Positions 48,333 to 59,283 of a DNA stretch of 64,000 nucleotides are shown here, piece after piece; position 1 is the stretch's first letter, and each line of letters begins with the position of its first letter. The position numbers were made by a program, and so were the translations under genes. The notes below the pieces were generated by a model. That model saw only the letters and a list, made by a program, of their open reading frames with translations. It did not search any database and was not told the DNA's origin. Origin of the DNA: Massilia timonae CCUG 45783 (GTDB taxonomy: Bacteria > Pseudomonadota > Gammaproteobacteria > Burkholderiales > Burkholderiaceae_D); assembly GCF_000315425.1 (NCBI RefSeq), contig NZ_JH992922.1, positions 793,560 to 857,559 on the forward strand, written 5' to 3'.

Positions 48333-50210
48333 TCAGATCTCGATCTGCGTGCCCAGCTCGATCACCCGGTTGCTGCGGATCTGGTAATAGTCGGCCGCGC
48401 TGCGCGCATTGCGCGACATCGCCACGTACAGGTGCTCGCGCCATGGCGCCATGCCGCCGCCCGGGCCCGAGATCACGGTCTGGCGCGCGATGAAGAACGA
48501 GGTTTCCATCATCTCGAACGACAGGCCGAGCGCGCCGCAGCGGTCGAGGATGTCCGGAATGTCGGCCTCGTCCTTGAAGCCATAGTGGATGTTCAGCTGG
48601 TAGCAGTTGTGGCCCAGGTCGACGATGTCGATCTGTTCCTCGAACGGCACCCATGGCTCCTCGCGCATGTGCACGGTCAGGAACACCACCCGTTCGTGCA
48701 GCACCTTGTTGTGCGACAGGTTGTGCAGCATCGCGTGCGGCACGCCGTCGCTTTCGCCGCGCAGGAAGATGGCGGTGCCCGGCACCCGCGTCGGCGGCGC
48801 CACGAACAGCGATTCCATGAAGGCTTCCAGCGGTATCGCATGCTTCTGCAGGTTCTCGAACACCAGAGCGCGTCCGCGCTTCCAGGTCAGCATCAGGGTC
48901 AGCAGCACGCCGCCCATCAGCAGCGGGAACCAGCCGCCGTGGAAGACCTTGGTGGTGGTGGCCGAGAACAGCAGCACATCGATGATCAGGAAGAAGCCGG
49001 TCGCGCCCAGGCAGACCCACAGCGGCATGCGCCAGCGGTAGCGGGTCACGAAGAAGGTCAGCACGGTGGTCATCATCATGGTCGCCGTGACCGCGATGCC
49101 GTAGGCGCCGGCCAGCTCGTCCGACGAGCCGAAGCCGACCACGGCGATCAGCACCACCGCCAGCTGCAGCCAGTTGACGGCCGGAATGTAGATCTGGCCG
49201 ATCTCGCTTTCCGAGGTGTGCAGGATGCGCATGCGCGGCAGCAGGCCGAGCGCGATCGCCTGCTTGGTCATCGAATAGGTGCCGCTGATCGTGGCCTGCG
49301 AGGCGATCACCGCCGCCATGGTCGACAGGATCACCAGCGGGATCACGCTCCAGGTGCCGAGCTGGTGGTAGAACGGGTTTTCCACCGCGCCGGGATCGGC
49401 GATCAGCAGGCCGCCTTGCCCCAGGTAGTTCAGGGTCAGCGCCGGATAGGCGATCAGGAACCAGGCCATGCGGATCGGCTTGGCGCCGAAGTGCCCCATG
49501 TCGGCATACAGGGCCTCGGCGCCGGTGATCGCCAGCACCACCGCGCCCAGCGCGATAAAGGCCAGCAATTTATTGTCCAGCATGAAGTGCGCCGCATGCC
49601 AGGGGTTGAGCGCGTTCAGGATCTCGGGCGACTGGACGATGTTGACGATGCCCATCGCGGCCAGGGCCAGGAACCACACCAGCATCACCGGACCGAAGAA
49701 GCGGCCGATGCCGGCCGTGCCATGACGCTGCACGCTGTACAGGACCACCAGCACCACCACCGCCAGCGGCACTACGTAGTGCGACATGCCGGGCGCCGCC
49801 ACCTCGAGGCCCTCGATCGCGCCGAGCACCGAAATCGCCGGCGTGATCACGCTGTCGCCATAGAACATGGTGGCGCCGATGACGCCGATGGCCAGCAGCG
49901 GGAAACTCCAGCGCGAGTGGCGCGGCACCGAGTTGGTCGCCAGCGCCATCAGGGCCATGATACCGCCCTCGCCGCGGTTGTGCGCGCGCAGCACCAGGCT
50001 CACGTACTTGAGCGAAACGATGACCGTGAGCGCCCAGAAGATCAGGGAGATGACGCCGAGGATGTTGGGAGTATTGAGAGGCAGGCCGTGGGTGTCGTCG
50101 AACACCGCGCGCAGCGTGTAGAGGGGGCTGGTGCCGATGTCGCCGTAGACGATGCCGACCGCAGCCAGGGTGAGTGCCGCCAGGCTGCTTTTCTTGCTAT
50201 CTGATGTCAA
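48333..50210 (-). CDS. kup: Low-affinity potassium uptake transporter Kup
   Basis: About 625 aa with 12 membrane spans. Diagnostic start region LAALTLAAVGIVYGDIGTSPLYTL; also GEGGIMAL, FYGDSVITPAISVLGA and, after the last span, a cytoplasmic domain (about 455-625) with GTAIFLRGE. Imports K+ with H+. TTG at 50210 gives a length typical of the family; an upstream in-frame start at 50315 would add a non-conserved extension. Start remains uncertain. Confidence 0.94.
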   Translation of the reverse strand: MTSDSKKSSLAALTLAAVGIVYGDIGTSPLYTLRAVFDDTHGLPLNTPNILGVISLIFWALTVIVSLKYVSLVLRAHNRGEGGIMALMALATNSVPRHSRWSFPLLAIGVIGATMFYGDSVITPAISVLGAIEGLEVAAPGMSHYVVPLAVVVLVVLYSVQRHGTAGIGRFFGPVMLVWFLALAAMGIVNIVQSPEILNALNPWHAAHFMLDNKLLAFIALGAVVLAITGAEALYADMGHFGAKPIRMAWFLIAYPALTLNYLGQGGLLIADPGAVENPFYHQLGTWSVIPLVILSTMAAVIASQATISGTYSMTKQAIALGLLPRMRILHTSESEIGQIYIPAVNWLQLAVVLIAVVGFGSSDELAGAYGIAVTATMMMTTVLTFFVTRYRWRMPLWVCLGATGFFLIIDVLLFSATTTKVFHGGWFPLLMGGVLLTLMLTWKRGRALVFENLQKHAIPLEAFMESLFVAPPTRVPGTAIFLRGESDGVPHAMLHNLSHNKVLHERVVFLTVHMREEPWVPFEEQIDIVDLGHNCYQLNIHYGFKDEADIPDILDRCGALGLSFEMMETSFFIARQTVISGPGGGMAPWREHLYVAMSRNARSAADYYQIRSNRVIELGTQIEI

Positions 50211-50377
50211 GATTACACCATCGCTTTTGTATTGGTGCGGCGCACCATAAAATAGTGGCTGAAAAAAAGCAAGAATATTTCGTGGTGCATCATACACCCC
50301 TGCAAAAAGAGGCACCCTCCAGCAGCTGCGTACATATTCAGGGATAATGTCATCCCTGCAATCCAGCCCCCACTTCC

Positions 50378-51259
50378 ATGCGTTCCGGAATCATCTACGC
50401 GGCCCTGGCCTTTCTCTGCTGGGGCCTGTTCCCCATTTATTTCCACGCGCTGGACGGCGTGCCGCCGCTGCAGATCCTGGCGCACCGCATGCTGTGGTCG
50501 CTCGGCTTCCTGCTGATCGTGCTGGTGCTGCGGCGTCAATGGAAATGGCTGAACGTGGTGCGCCAGCCGCGCGTGTTCTTCAGCTTCGTGCTGTCCGCCC
50601 TGCTGCTCAGCGCCAACTGGCTGGTGTATATCTGGTCGGTCACCAACCACCACGTGATCGAAGCCAGCCTCGGCTATTTCATCAATCCGCTGGTCAATAT
50701 CATGCTGGGCTACCTGATCCTGAAGGAGCGCCTGCGCGCCGTCCAGTGGGTGGCGATCGCGATTGCCGCGCTGGGTGTGGCCTGGCTGACCTGGCAGACC
50801 GGCACGGTGCCCTGGATCGCGCTGTTCCTGGCATTCTCCTTCGGCGGCTACGGCCTGCTGCGCAAGACGGCGGCGCTCGGCGCGCTCGAGGGACTGTCGT
50901 TCGAGACCATCGTGCTGTTCCCGCTGGCGGCCGCCTACGTCATCTGGCTGACCGTGAATGGCCAGAACGTGTTCATCAATACCGACTCCGACACCACGCG
51001 CGTGCTGCTGGTGATGGCCGGCCCGCTCACCGCGATCCCGCTGCTGCTGTTCGCCAGCGGCGCGCGCAAGATCCCGCTGTCGGTCCTGGGCCTGCTGCAA
51101 TACCTGTCGCCGACCCTGCAATTCCTGCTCGGCGTGTGGCTGTTCAAGGAAGCGTTTACCGCCGATCGCCTGGTCGGCTTCGTGCTGATCTGGAGCGCGC
51201 TGATCCTGTTCGCCGGCGAAGGCCTGCTGCGCCGGCCGCCGGCGCCGGCCAAGGGCTGA
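50378..51259 (+). CDS. rarD: EamA-family transporter RarD
   Basis: 293 aa, ten membrane spans. Begins MRSGIIYAALAFLCWGLFPIYF and has SLGYFINPLVNIMLGYLILKERL and SPTLQFLLGVWLFKE, the RarD signature regions. Drug/metabolite transporter superfamily; substrate unknown in most species. Divergent from kup with a 167-bp gap. ATG at 50378. Confidence 0.92.
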   Translation: MRSGIIYAALAFLCWGLFPIYFHALDGVPPLQILAHRMLWSLGFLLIVLVLRRQWKWLNVVRQPRVFFSFVLSALLLSANWLVYIWSVTNHHVIEASLGYFINPLVNIMLGYLILKERLRAVQWVAIAIAALGVAWLTWQTGTVPWIALFLAFSFGGYGLLRKTAALGALEGLSFETIVLFPLAAAYVIWLTVNGQNVFINTDSDTTRVLLVMAGPLTAIPLLLFASGARKIPLSVLGLLQYLSPTLQFLLGVWLFKEAFTADRLVGFVLIWSALILFAGEGLLRRPPAPAKG

Positions 51260-51387
51260 TCCGGCGCAGTTCCTCGCAGTTCCTGTTATTAACCCGCAGG
51301 ATTTCACCGGCATCGGCCAAGAAATCCTGTGTCGGGCACGGGGTTCTGTCGTATCCTGTGCACCTTAAACAACACCAGAGTTAAAGC

Positions 51388-53055
<1,668 letters not shown>

Positions 53056-53096
53056 TCCGTGGACAGAATGCAAGCGCTTGTTTCGTAAGGGAAAAT

Positions 53097-53129
53097 CCCG
53101 CCTTGGCGACCGTCATTGGCGGGCTTTTT
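53097..53129 (+). terminator. Terminator after ettA
   Basis: CCCGCC (53097-53102) pairs with GGCGGG (53118-53123), followed by CTTTTTA. The stem is 6 bp with a 15-nt loop, so of moderate strength. Confidence 0.65.
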
Positions 53130-53242
53130 ACTAGCGGAAATGGAACGGGGTCCGAATGCAAAATATGTAAAACTGTTTGCGATGAGGACTACCGGAAGCT
53201 CGTCGACCGCAGCCGCTTCATACGCGCGGCGTCGGCCAGACC

Positions 53243-53800
53243 ATGCTCGATTACCCTAACAGTTACCGCAATCTTTACCGCGATAACCGCGTCCCCGGCG
53301 GGACCTTCTTTTTCACGGTGCGCCTGCTCGACCGCGGCAGTCACCTGTTGACCGAACATATCTCCGCGTTCGGGGAAGCCATGCGGCTGGCGCGTACGCG
53401 CCGTCCTTTCCACGTCGATGCCTGGGCGGTCCTGCCCGATCACGCCCACGCCATCTGGACCCTGCCACCGGGCGACCACGACTGTTCCAGCCGCTGGCGG
53501 GCGGTCAAGATCGCCTTTTCCAAAGCGCTGCGCAAGACCGGCCAGCCCGGGGTGGACGACGGCGCGGTCTGGGAACGCCACTACCGCCACTACCGGGTCG
53601 GCCTGGACGACGATTACGCGGCGCTGGTCGACTATGTCCATACCGACGCCGTGCGCCATGGCCATTGCCTCGAGGCGCGTGAATGGCCGTGGTCGTCGCT
53701 GCACCGTTTCATCTCGGCCGGGCATGCGGCGCCCGAACCGTCGATCATCGTGCCGCCATGGGTGCAGCGGCCGCAGGGCCTGGCGCTGGCGCGGCTGTAA
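53243..53800 (+). CDS. REP-associated tyrosine transposase (RAYT)
   Basis: 185 aa, Y1_Tnp/IS200-like. Begins YPNSYRNLYRDNRVPGGTFFFTVRL, with the HUH-type His pair in VLPDHAHAIWTL and the catalytic Tyr candidate in LVDYVHTDAVRHG; WPWSSLHRF follows. RAYTs are domesticated transposases linked to REP palindromes. No clear flanking REP in the immediate ends here. A REP-like element lies at 23.6 kb. ATG 53243. Confidence 0.9.
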   Translation: MLDYPNSYRNLYRDNRVPGGTFFFTVRLLDRGSHLLTEHISAFGEAMRLARTRRPFHVDAWAVLPDHAHAIWTLPPGDHDCSSRWRAVKIAFSKALRKTGQPGVDDGAVWERHYRHYRVGLDDDYAALVDYVHTDAVRHGHCLEAREWPWSSLHRFISAGHAAPEPSIIVPPWVQRPQGLALARL

Positions 53801-53834
53801 TCGCCACGCCGCTTGCCCGGATGATTCGACCATG

Positions 53835-53859
53835 AAAAAAGGCCCCGAAGGGCCTTTTT
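53835..53859. terminator. Bidirectional terminator between RAYT and the outer-membrane protein gene
   Basis: AAAAAAGGCCC / GGGCCTTTTT with a 4-nt loop. A-run and T-run flank both sides, so it can end both convergent genes. Confidence 0.92.
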
Positions 53860-53877
53860 GCTTGTGAAACGCTCGGC

Positions 53878-54450
53878 TTAGAACGAGTATTTCGCGCCGA
53901 TGGTCAGTGCGTTCGGACGCACGCCGAAGTCGCGGGTGCCGCCGAAGCGTTCGTATTCGGCGATCACTGCCACGTCCTGGTTGATGTTGTACTGCACACC
54001 CAGGGCGCCGTAAGCGTTGTTGTCGCTGTCGCGACGGTTCAGCGAGGCGTTGACCGCTGCCAGTTCGTTCACGTCATGCGACACGCCCAGCTTGGCGTAG
54101 CCGACCAGCTTCTCGGTCAGCGGCGAGCTGAACTTGGCGGCGACGTAGGTCGAACGGCCATCGACCTGACCGCTGGCAGCCACTGGGCCCAGGGTGTAGT
54201 AGATGTCGGCGCTGCGGTAGTCGGTGTGGCCGACTTCGACTGCCCAGTTCGGGGTGAACTCGTAGCCGCCGAACAGCTTGGCCGATGCCTTGATGGTATC
54301 GATGTCGGCGGTGGTTGCACCTGGGACGCGGCTTTCATAATCGGTAGCCACCGCACCGACGCCGACGTAGGCGCGTGGGGTGAATTCTTGTGCCTGGACA
54401 GCCGAGACAGCGGCGGTGGTAGCGAGCAGTGCAACGATCAGCTTTTTCAT
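53878..54450 (-). CDS. Outer-membrane beta-barrel protein (porin-like, OmpA-type barrel)
   Basis: 190 aa. Signal peptide MKKLIVALLATTAAVSAVQA; alternating-residue strands throughout (AYVGVGAVATDYES, SAKLFGGYEFTPNWAVEVGH) and terminal Phe (IGAKYSF), as needed for Bam insertion. Probably an eight-stranded barrel. ATG 54450 with GAGGAATTGAG. A 9-bp inverted repeat is in the leader. Confidence 0.9.
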   Translation of the reverse strand: MKKLIVALLATTAAVSAVQAQEFTPRAYVGVGAVATDYESRVPGATTADIDTIKASAKLFGGYEFTPNWAVEVGHTDYRSADIYYTLGPVAASGQVDGRSTYVAAKFSSPLTEKLVGYAKLGVSHDVNELAAVNASLNRRDSDNNAYGALGVQYNINQDVAVIAEYERFGGTRDFGVRPNALTIGAKYSF

Positions 54451-54477
54451 CTCAATTCCTCTTCTTGTTCATCTGGC

Positions 54478-54500
54478 TCGCGATTCCCAACGAATCGCGA
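54478..54500. promoter_or_regulatory. Perfect 9-bp inverted repeat in the leader of the outer-membrane protein gene
   Basis: TCGCGATTC-CCAAC-GAATCGCGA, 28 bp upstream of the ATG. It may be an operator or a leader hairpin affecting translation or mRNA stability. Confidence 0.6.
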
Positions 54501-54626
54501 TGTGACCAAGATAGCACTGCCGAAAGAGCAAGTCCGTGCCGATTCCGTAAGAACTGTAAGAAAGTGTAACTTAATGACCCGCCGGTTATTAATATTTCCG
54601 AGTGGATCGATGAGATTGCAGTCAGT

Positions 54627-55223
54627 TTAAACGATTTTCCTGAAAGTTAGGTTGACCCGCGCTTGTAACGCGCGTGTCATCTTATTGATGCCATGCAACC
54701 AATATTTCTGGGTTTCACCGCGCATCAGCAACAGACTGCCATCGGTCAATTCCAATCGGACAGTCTTTTTGTTGTATTTATGCTTCAGGATGAAGGTGCG
54801 GGCAGCGCCCAGGCTGAGCGAGGCGATGACCGGTTGCGGTCCCAGTTCCGGCTCGTCGTCGCTGTGCATGCCCATGCTGTCGCGCTCGTTACGGTAGAGA
54901 TTCAGCAGGACGCTGTTGAAGCGGTGTCCACTCGCTGCCTCGACGGCCTGGCGCAATGTGTCGAGCAGGGGCGTGAACGGCGCCGGCTGCAGGCGCAGTC
55001 CGGAGTAGGTATAGGCCGCGTCGCCGTACCAGGCGCTCAGGCGCGGCTGCAGGTGACGCTTGCCGTACACCACTACCGTTTCCTCGCGCCAGTCGGTCTC
55101 GCGCAGCAGGCGCGCCATGACCTCGGCATTGGTCCAGGGCAGTGGCAGCTGGGGCATCCAGGCGAGCTCGCCGTCCTCGAGCGGGATAGGAGTCGGGACG
55201 GAGTCGGCAGCGAATAAATCCAT
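54627..55223 (-). CDS. alkB: Alpha-ketoglutarate-dependent dioxygenase AlkB
   Basis: 198 aa from ATG 55223 (MDLFAADSVPTP). Fe(II) ligands HxD in MGMHSDDEPEL and His in YWLHGI; the 2-oxoglutarate Arg in ALQARVNLTFR. Repairs alkylated bases in DNA and RNA by oxidative demethylation. The long frame upstream in the same phase overlaps the divergent oxidoreductase gene and is not coding. Confidence 0.93.
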   Translation of the reverse strand: MDLFAADSVPTPIPLEDGELAWMPQLPLPWTNAEVMARLLRETDWREETVVVYGKRHLQPRLSAWYGDAAYTYSGLRLQPAPFTPLLDTLRQAVEAASGHRFNSVLLNLYRNERDSMGMHSDDEPELGPQPVIASLSLGAARTFILKHKYNKKTVRLELTDGSLLLMRGETQKYWLHGINKMTRALQARVNLTFRKIV

Positions 55224-55286
55224 CGTCAATATGTGCGCGAAATTCACGGTTATGATGGTGAGCTTTCCACCACGGCGCATTCTCGC

Positions 55287-55877
55287 ATGGACAAACGCCA
55301 TTTCCTCGGCGCCGCCGTCGTGGCTGGCGCAGCGCCGGCCTTCGCCAGCCGCAGTACGGGCACGGCCCCGGGGCCGACCGCAGGGCCGACACTGCTGACC
55401 ATCACCGGCGCAATCACGCGCAGCAACCGCGGCGCCCTCGATCCGGCGCTCGACCAGATGATGGCCAAGCAGAAGCTGGCGTTCGACCGTGCCTATGCCC
55501 TCGATTTCGCAGCCCTGGCCGCCCTGCCGGCGCGCACCATCCGCCCGACCCTGGAATACGACGGCAAGCCGCACACCTTGCGCGGACCGCTGCTGCTCGA
55601 GGTGCTGGCCCAGGCCGGCGCGGAGCCGCGCGATGCCGCCAAGGTGCTGATGCGGGCGGTCGACGGCTATGCCGCCGTGCTGGAAATGCGACAGCTGCGA
55701 GCGTGGAATGTCATCGTCGCCACCCACCTGGATGGCAAGCCGATGCCGCTGGGCGGGCTGGGGCCGCTATGGGCCGTGTATGACGCCGACCGGGTGCCGG
55801 AGATGGCGGCGCTCCCGCTGGCGCAGCGTTTCGGCGCCTGCCCCTGGGCCCTGTATCACCTGGAAGTGATGGCCTGA
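55287..55877 (+). CDS. Exported molybdopterin-dependent oxidoreductase domain protein
   Basis: 196 aa. N-terminal signal MDKRHFLGAAVVAGAAPAFA, possibly Tat-type (KRHFLGA). The remainder (about 35-190) resembles the sulfite-oxidase-type domain, including TLEYDGKPHTLRGPLLLEVLAQAGAE and ending YHLEVMA. No Cys in the expected molybdenum-ligand position is obvious, so cofactor binding is uncertain. Divergent from alkB with 63 bp between starts. Confidence 0.78.
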   Translation: MDKRHFLGAAVVAGAAPAFASRSTGTAPGPTAGPTLLTITGAITRSNRGALDPALDQMMAKQKLAFDRAYALDFAALAALPARTIRPTLEYDGKPHTLRGPLLLEVLAQAGAEPRDAAKVLMRAVDGYAAVLEMRQLRAWNVIVATHLDGKPMPLGGLGPLWAVYDADRVPEMAALPLAQRFGACPWALYHLEVMA

Positions 55878-55893
55878 GCGAGACGCCAGGGTG

Positions 55894-56256
55894 TCAGGCG
55901 TAGGCTTCGGCCAGGCTCATCACGCGCGGCGCCACCTTGATGCCGACATTGCCGAACAGGGCGTCGATGGCGGCCAGGTTGGCGCTGCATTCCTCCGCCT
56001 TCCAACCCTTGAACATATCGGTGCCGTCCTTCTGGAAATGCAGGTCGAGCACCTTGCCCTTGTCGCGGTGAACATAGTTTTGTTGATGGACATTCTGGAA
56101 ACCCAGTTCGGCCAGGCCGGCAAGCACGGTGTGCGGCGGGTTTTCCGGGTCGGTGGCCAGGAAGACGCCAAAGGTTTTACCCGGCGGCTTGGCTGCGACG
56201 TCGACCTCATAGATCCCTGGCGCCTTGGTTACACTCGTGCTCTTCAGAAACAACAT
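55894..56256 (-). CDS. Hypothetical protein
   Basis: 120 aa, soluble, no signal peptide. Contains 'TFGVFLATDPENPPHTVLAGLAELGF' and ends VMSLAEAYA. Excellent Shine-Dalgarno AGGAGAACAAT before ATG supports a real gene. I do not recognise a family. Convergent with the preceding oxidoreductase gene. Confidence 0.75.
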   Translation of the reverse strand: MLFLKSTSVTKAPGIYEVDVAAKPPGKTFGVFLATDPENPPHTVLAGLAELGFQNVHQQNYVHRDKGKVLDLHFQKDGTDMFKGWKAEECSANLAAIDALFGNVGIKVAPRVMSLAEAYA

Positions 56257-56376
56257 ATTGTTCTCCTGGCGCGCCAGTGACCATCAGGACGAGACGCGCG
56301 ATGCTAATTAGTAGTCAGTACTCAAGCATATTTCCATACGGGAACTTTGTCGATCTTTGTATTCGCTTTTTTCGCT

Positions 56377-56754
56377 TTAGCGCATCAATAAGCCGAAAAC
56401 TGTGGCGCCGATTAACGCAGCGCAAGCCAGCATGCCCAGAATGAAGCCCGCTTCGCGCTTGGCCGGGTCGCGGTAGTAGCCGAGCGCATACATGATGCGG
56501 CCCAGGCACCACAGCAGGCCGCCAGCCGCCGCCCACAGGTCGCCCAGGAAGGTGGCGCACAGCCACAGCGGCACCAGCACCAGCGGCAGCATTTCCAGGG
56601 TGTTCATCTGAACGCGGTGGGCGCGCTGGAATGCCTCGGGACCCTCCATCGATGGCGCCGGCACCTTGTAGCGCACGCGGGCGTAGCCGGCGACGCCCCA
56701 GGTCCAGAAATAGACACCCAGCACGGCGAGTGTGGCCCAGGCGGTAAAGAACAT
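56377..56754 (-). CDS. MAPEG family membrane protein
   Basis: 125 aa with four membrane spans. RVQMNTLEMLPLVLVPLW (about 47-65) matches the MAPEG signature (the conserved Glu/Asn region), and GRIMYALGYYRDPAKREAGF is the other typical part. Related to glutathione- and eicosanoid-metabolising membrane proteins; function here unknown. ATG 56754 preceded by AAGGAAAACGCG. Next gene upstream is 25 bp away on the same strand. Confidence 0.9.
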   Translation of the reverse strand: MFFTAWATLAVLGVYFWTWGVAGYARVRYKVPAPSMEGPEAFQRAHRVQMNTLEMLPLVLVPLWLCATFLGDLWAAAGGLLWCLGRIMYALGYYRDPAKREAGFILGMLACAALIGATVFGLLMR

Positions 56755-56778
56755 CGCGTTTTCCTTATTGTGTCGAAG

Positions 56779-57624
56779 TCATGCAGCAGCGTGCTTGCGC
56801 CGCGCCAGATCCGCCGTCAATGGCACCAGCGCCTCGTACAGCCTGCCGGTCGCCTCGTCCCACTCGAGCAAGGCCTGCTGCTGGCGCGCCACGGTCGCGT
56901 GGTCGCCGCGCGCCACCGGCCCGCTCAGGGCCGCCGCTGGGCCGAGGCGGAATACGTTGGCCATGGTCTCGCTGGCGAGCGGACGCGCCAGTTCGCGCGC
57001 GATCGCCTCCGGCACCCCGGCCGCCTGCCAGGCGCGCAGCGCGGCGTCGAGCACCGTGGTCAGGTAATTCGACGCGAACACCGCCGCCGCATGGTAGACC
57101 GTCTTGGCCGCGGCATCGATGGGCACGAGGCGCGCGCCGATCGCCTCGAACGCCGGCGCCAGACGCGCCAGCGCTTTGGCCTCGCCCTCGATGCCGCAAA
57201 AGGTGCCGGCGAAGTCGCGCGCCACGGCGTCGGGATCGGCGAAGCTGCGGATCGGATGCACGCTGGCCACCAGCGCCCCCTGGTCCGCGAGCGCCTGCAA
57301 TTCGCCCGACGCCTTGGCGCCGCTGCAGTGGAACACGACCGCGCCGCGGACGTCATGCGCCTGCGCCAGCGCCGCGGCCATCGGCGCGATCTGGTCGTCG
57401 TTCACGGCCAGCAGCCAGACGTCGGCAGGACGCAGCGCCGTCAGGTCGGCGCAAGCGCGGCCGGCTCCGATGAAACCGAGCGCCGCCCGGGCGCTGGCCG
57501 GCGAGCGGGTCAGCACGTCCTGCACCACGTGCGCGCCGCTGGCCGACAGCAGGCGTCCCAGCACCTTGCCGACATGGCCGGCGCCGACCAGGTTGAGGGT
57601 CGAGGCCACGTCAGAAACCCGCAC
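56779..57624 (-). CDS. Rossmann-fold DUF2520 protein
   Basis: 281 aa. N-terminal NAD(P)-binding motif NLVGAGHVGKVLG, then VFHCSGAKASGELQAL and HPIRSFADP; C-terminal DUF2520 helical domain with AAKTVYHAAAVFASNYL. Resembles ketopantoate-reductase-like dehydrogenases; substrate unknown. GTG start at 57624 overlaps the end of the DUF924 gene by 14 bp, so the two are translationally coupled. Confidence 0.85.
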   Translation of the reverse strand: MRVSDVASTLNLVGAGHVGKVLGRLLSASGAHVVQDVLTRSPASARAALGFIGAGRACADLTALRPADVWLLAVNDDQIAPMAAALAQAHDVRGAVVFHCSGAKASGELQALADQGALVASVHPIRSFADPDAVARDFAGTFCGIEGEAKALARLAPAFEAIGARLVPIDAAAKTVYHAAAVFASNYLTTVLDAALRAWQAAGVPEAIARELARPLASETMANVFRLGPAAALSGPVARGDHATVARQQQALLEWDEATGRLYEALVPLTADLARRKHAAA

Positions 57625-58189
57625 CCGGCTTGGCCAGGTAGTCGAGTTCTTCGGGCGTCGAGGCGCGGCCCAGGATCGGGTTGCGGTGCGGGAAGCGGCC
57701 GAAGCGCGCGATCACGCCGCGGTGGCGGTGCGCATAGTCGAGCGACTGGCTGAAGCCTTCATGGCTGGCGGCCAGGTCGGTGAACAGCGCGACCGACTGC
57801 TCCTGGGTGCGCGCGTCTTCCGCGTGCTCGAACGGCATGTAGGCGAAGGAACGCTCCCACGGGCTCAGGGCCAGGTGCGCGCCCGACGCCACCAGCTGGC
57901 GCGCGGCGTTCAGCGCCAGCACGTCGCCGGCGAATGATTCCGGCGTGCCGCGGTAGGCGTTGCGGGTGAACTGGTCGAGCACCAGGATGCGCGCCAGCAC
58001 GCCGCGCGGACCCTCCTCGTCCCATTCGCGCAGACCGCCGGCGATCGCGTGGTTGATCGCGGCGCCGAAGCGCTCGCGGATGACGGCGTCGAAGGCGTCG
58101 TCCTTGCGGAACCATGCGGCGCGCTGCTGGCCGTGGCCCGGGTCGGAAGACGGCAGGAACCAGAAATCGAGAACTTCTTGTGCGTCCAT
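57611..58189 (-). CDS. DUF924 family protein
   Basis: 192 aa from ATG 58189. Begins MDAQEVLDFWFLPSSDPG; conserved LARILVLDQFTRNAYRGTPESFAGD and FGRFPHRNPILGRASTPEELDYL. All-alpha, TPR-like fold, function unknown. The frame extends upstream against the MgtC gene and is not coding there. Overlaps the downstream DUF2520 gene. Confidence 0.92.
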   Translation of the reverse strand: MDAQEVLDFWFLPSSDPGHGQQRAAWFRKDDAFDAVIRERFGAAINHAIAGGLREWDEEGPRGVLARILVLDQFTRNAYRGTPESFAGDVLALNAARQLVASGAHLALSPWERSFAYMPFEHAEDARTQEQSVALFTDLAASHEGFSQSLDYAHRHRGVIARFGRFPHRNPILGRASTPEELDYLAKPGAGF

Positions 58190-58248
58190 TGGAAAACCCC
58201 GTTTGGCATTGTTATTGGTGTTGCCTGAAGATGAAGATGCGTGGCGCT

Positions 58249-58992
58249 TCAATTGCGCGCGTGCGACAGCTGGAACGAATCGACGCCGTCGAAGGCGGCC
58301 AGTTCGCGCGCCAGTTCGGACAGCGGCGCGCCGGTCTTGCGCGACAGCGCCAGCGCCACGAAGCGCCATTCCTGGCGCCCTTCGTCGCTGCTGATGGTCA
58401 GCGAGCTGCCGGCGATCTCGTAGCCGCGCTCGAGCGCCACCTTGCGGATCGCGTCTTCGCGCGGCATGAATTCGGGCCGGAAGCGCATCCGCACCGCCAC
58501 CGCGTGGCGCGACGGCAGGAAGGTCTCCAGGCGGTTCAGGTAGATCATGATCATCGCCGACAGGAAGGCCAGGCCCATCGCGGCGAGGTAGAAGCCGATG
58601 CCGATCAGGATGCCGATCGCCGACGAGGCCCAGATCGAGGCCGCCGTGGTCAGGCCGCTGATATTGAAGCCGTCGCGCATGATGACGCCGGCGCCGAGGA
58701 AGCCGATGCCGGTGACCACGCCCTGGATGATGCGGGTCGGATCGATCGGCGCCAGCAGGCCCGCATGGCCGCCGTACCACAGGTCCGGATAGCCGGCCAG
58801 GATGGTCAGCGCGGCCGAGGCCATGCACACCAGGCCATAGGTGCGCATGCCGGCGGCGCGCCCGTGATAGGCGCGCTCGTAGCCGACCAGGAGGCCGAGC
58901 AGCAGGGCCCCGACCAGGTGCAACAGGATCAGGCCATTGGTGAACAGCTCGTTCTTGGACCAGTAGGCCGCGAACAGGTTGGCTTCCGTCAT
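58249..58992 (-). CDS. MgtC/SapB family membrane protein
   Basis: 247 aa. About five N-terminal membrane spans with LLGLLVGYERAYHGRAAGMRTYGLVCMASA and GVVTGIGFLGAGVIMRDG, the MgtC hallmark; C-terminal cytoplasmic ACT-like domain of about 80 residues. Linked in other bacteria to Mg2+ limitation and acid stress. ATG 58992. Separate from the DUF924 gene by 59 bp on the same strand. Confidence 0.93.
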   Translation of the reverse strand: MTEANLFAAYWSKNELFTNGLILLHLVGALLLGLLVGYERAYHGRAAGMRTYGLVCMASAALTILAGYPDLWYGGHAGLLAPIDPTRIIQGVVTGIGFLGAGVIMRDGFNISGLTTAASIWASSAIGILIGIGFYLAAMGLAFLSAMIMIYLNRLETFLPSRHAVAVRMRFRPEFMPREDAIRKVALERGYEIAGSSLTISSDEGRQEWRFVALALSRKTGAPLSELARELAAFDGVDSFQLSHARN

Positions 58993-59022
58993 GCGCGCAT
59001 CGTGTTCATGGTCGGCCGGCGG

Positions 59023-59283
59023 TCAGGGTTTTTTCTTGACCAGCTGCTTCTCGAACGCCAGGTCGTTCTTGCTGATGCGCGGCTGCTCCTGCGGACCGAG
59101 ACCCTTGACGAAGTTGACGAAATCGTCGAGCTCCATCGGCGGGCACAGCGGCGGGCTGCCGGGCGCCTCGGACAGGTAAAAATGGCCGTCGCCGGTGCGC
59201 GCCATCGAGTACAGATTGTTCCCGGTGCGCTGCTTCAGGCGCTCGACGGCGGTGCTGGCGCGGGTGGAACGCGAGCTGGCCAT
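59023..59283 (-). CDS. Small hypothetical protein
   Basis: 86 aa, basic, starting MASSRSTRASTAVERLKQRTG and ending KQLVKKKP. No signal or membrane span. ATG overlaps the stop of the aminopeptidase gene (TGATG), indicating coupled translation. Family not recognised. Confidence 0.75.
   Translation of the reverse strand: MASSRSTRASTAVERLKQRTGNNLYSMARTGDGHFYLSEAPGSPPLCPPMELDDFVNFVKGLGPQEQPRISKNDLAFEKQLVKKKP

Noticed and set aside
54528..54540. Sigma-54-like GGCACG-GAC-TTGC on the minus strand upstream of the outer-membrane barrel gene
   Set aside because: GG and GC are separated by 9 nt instead of the strict 10, so RpoN holoenzyme should not recognise it well.
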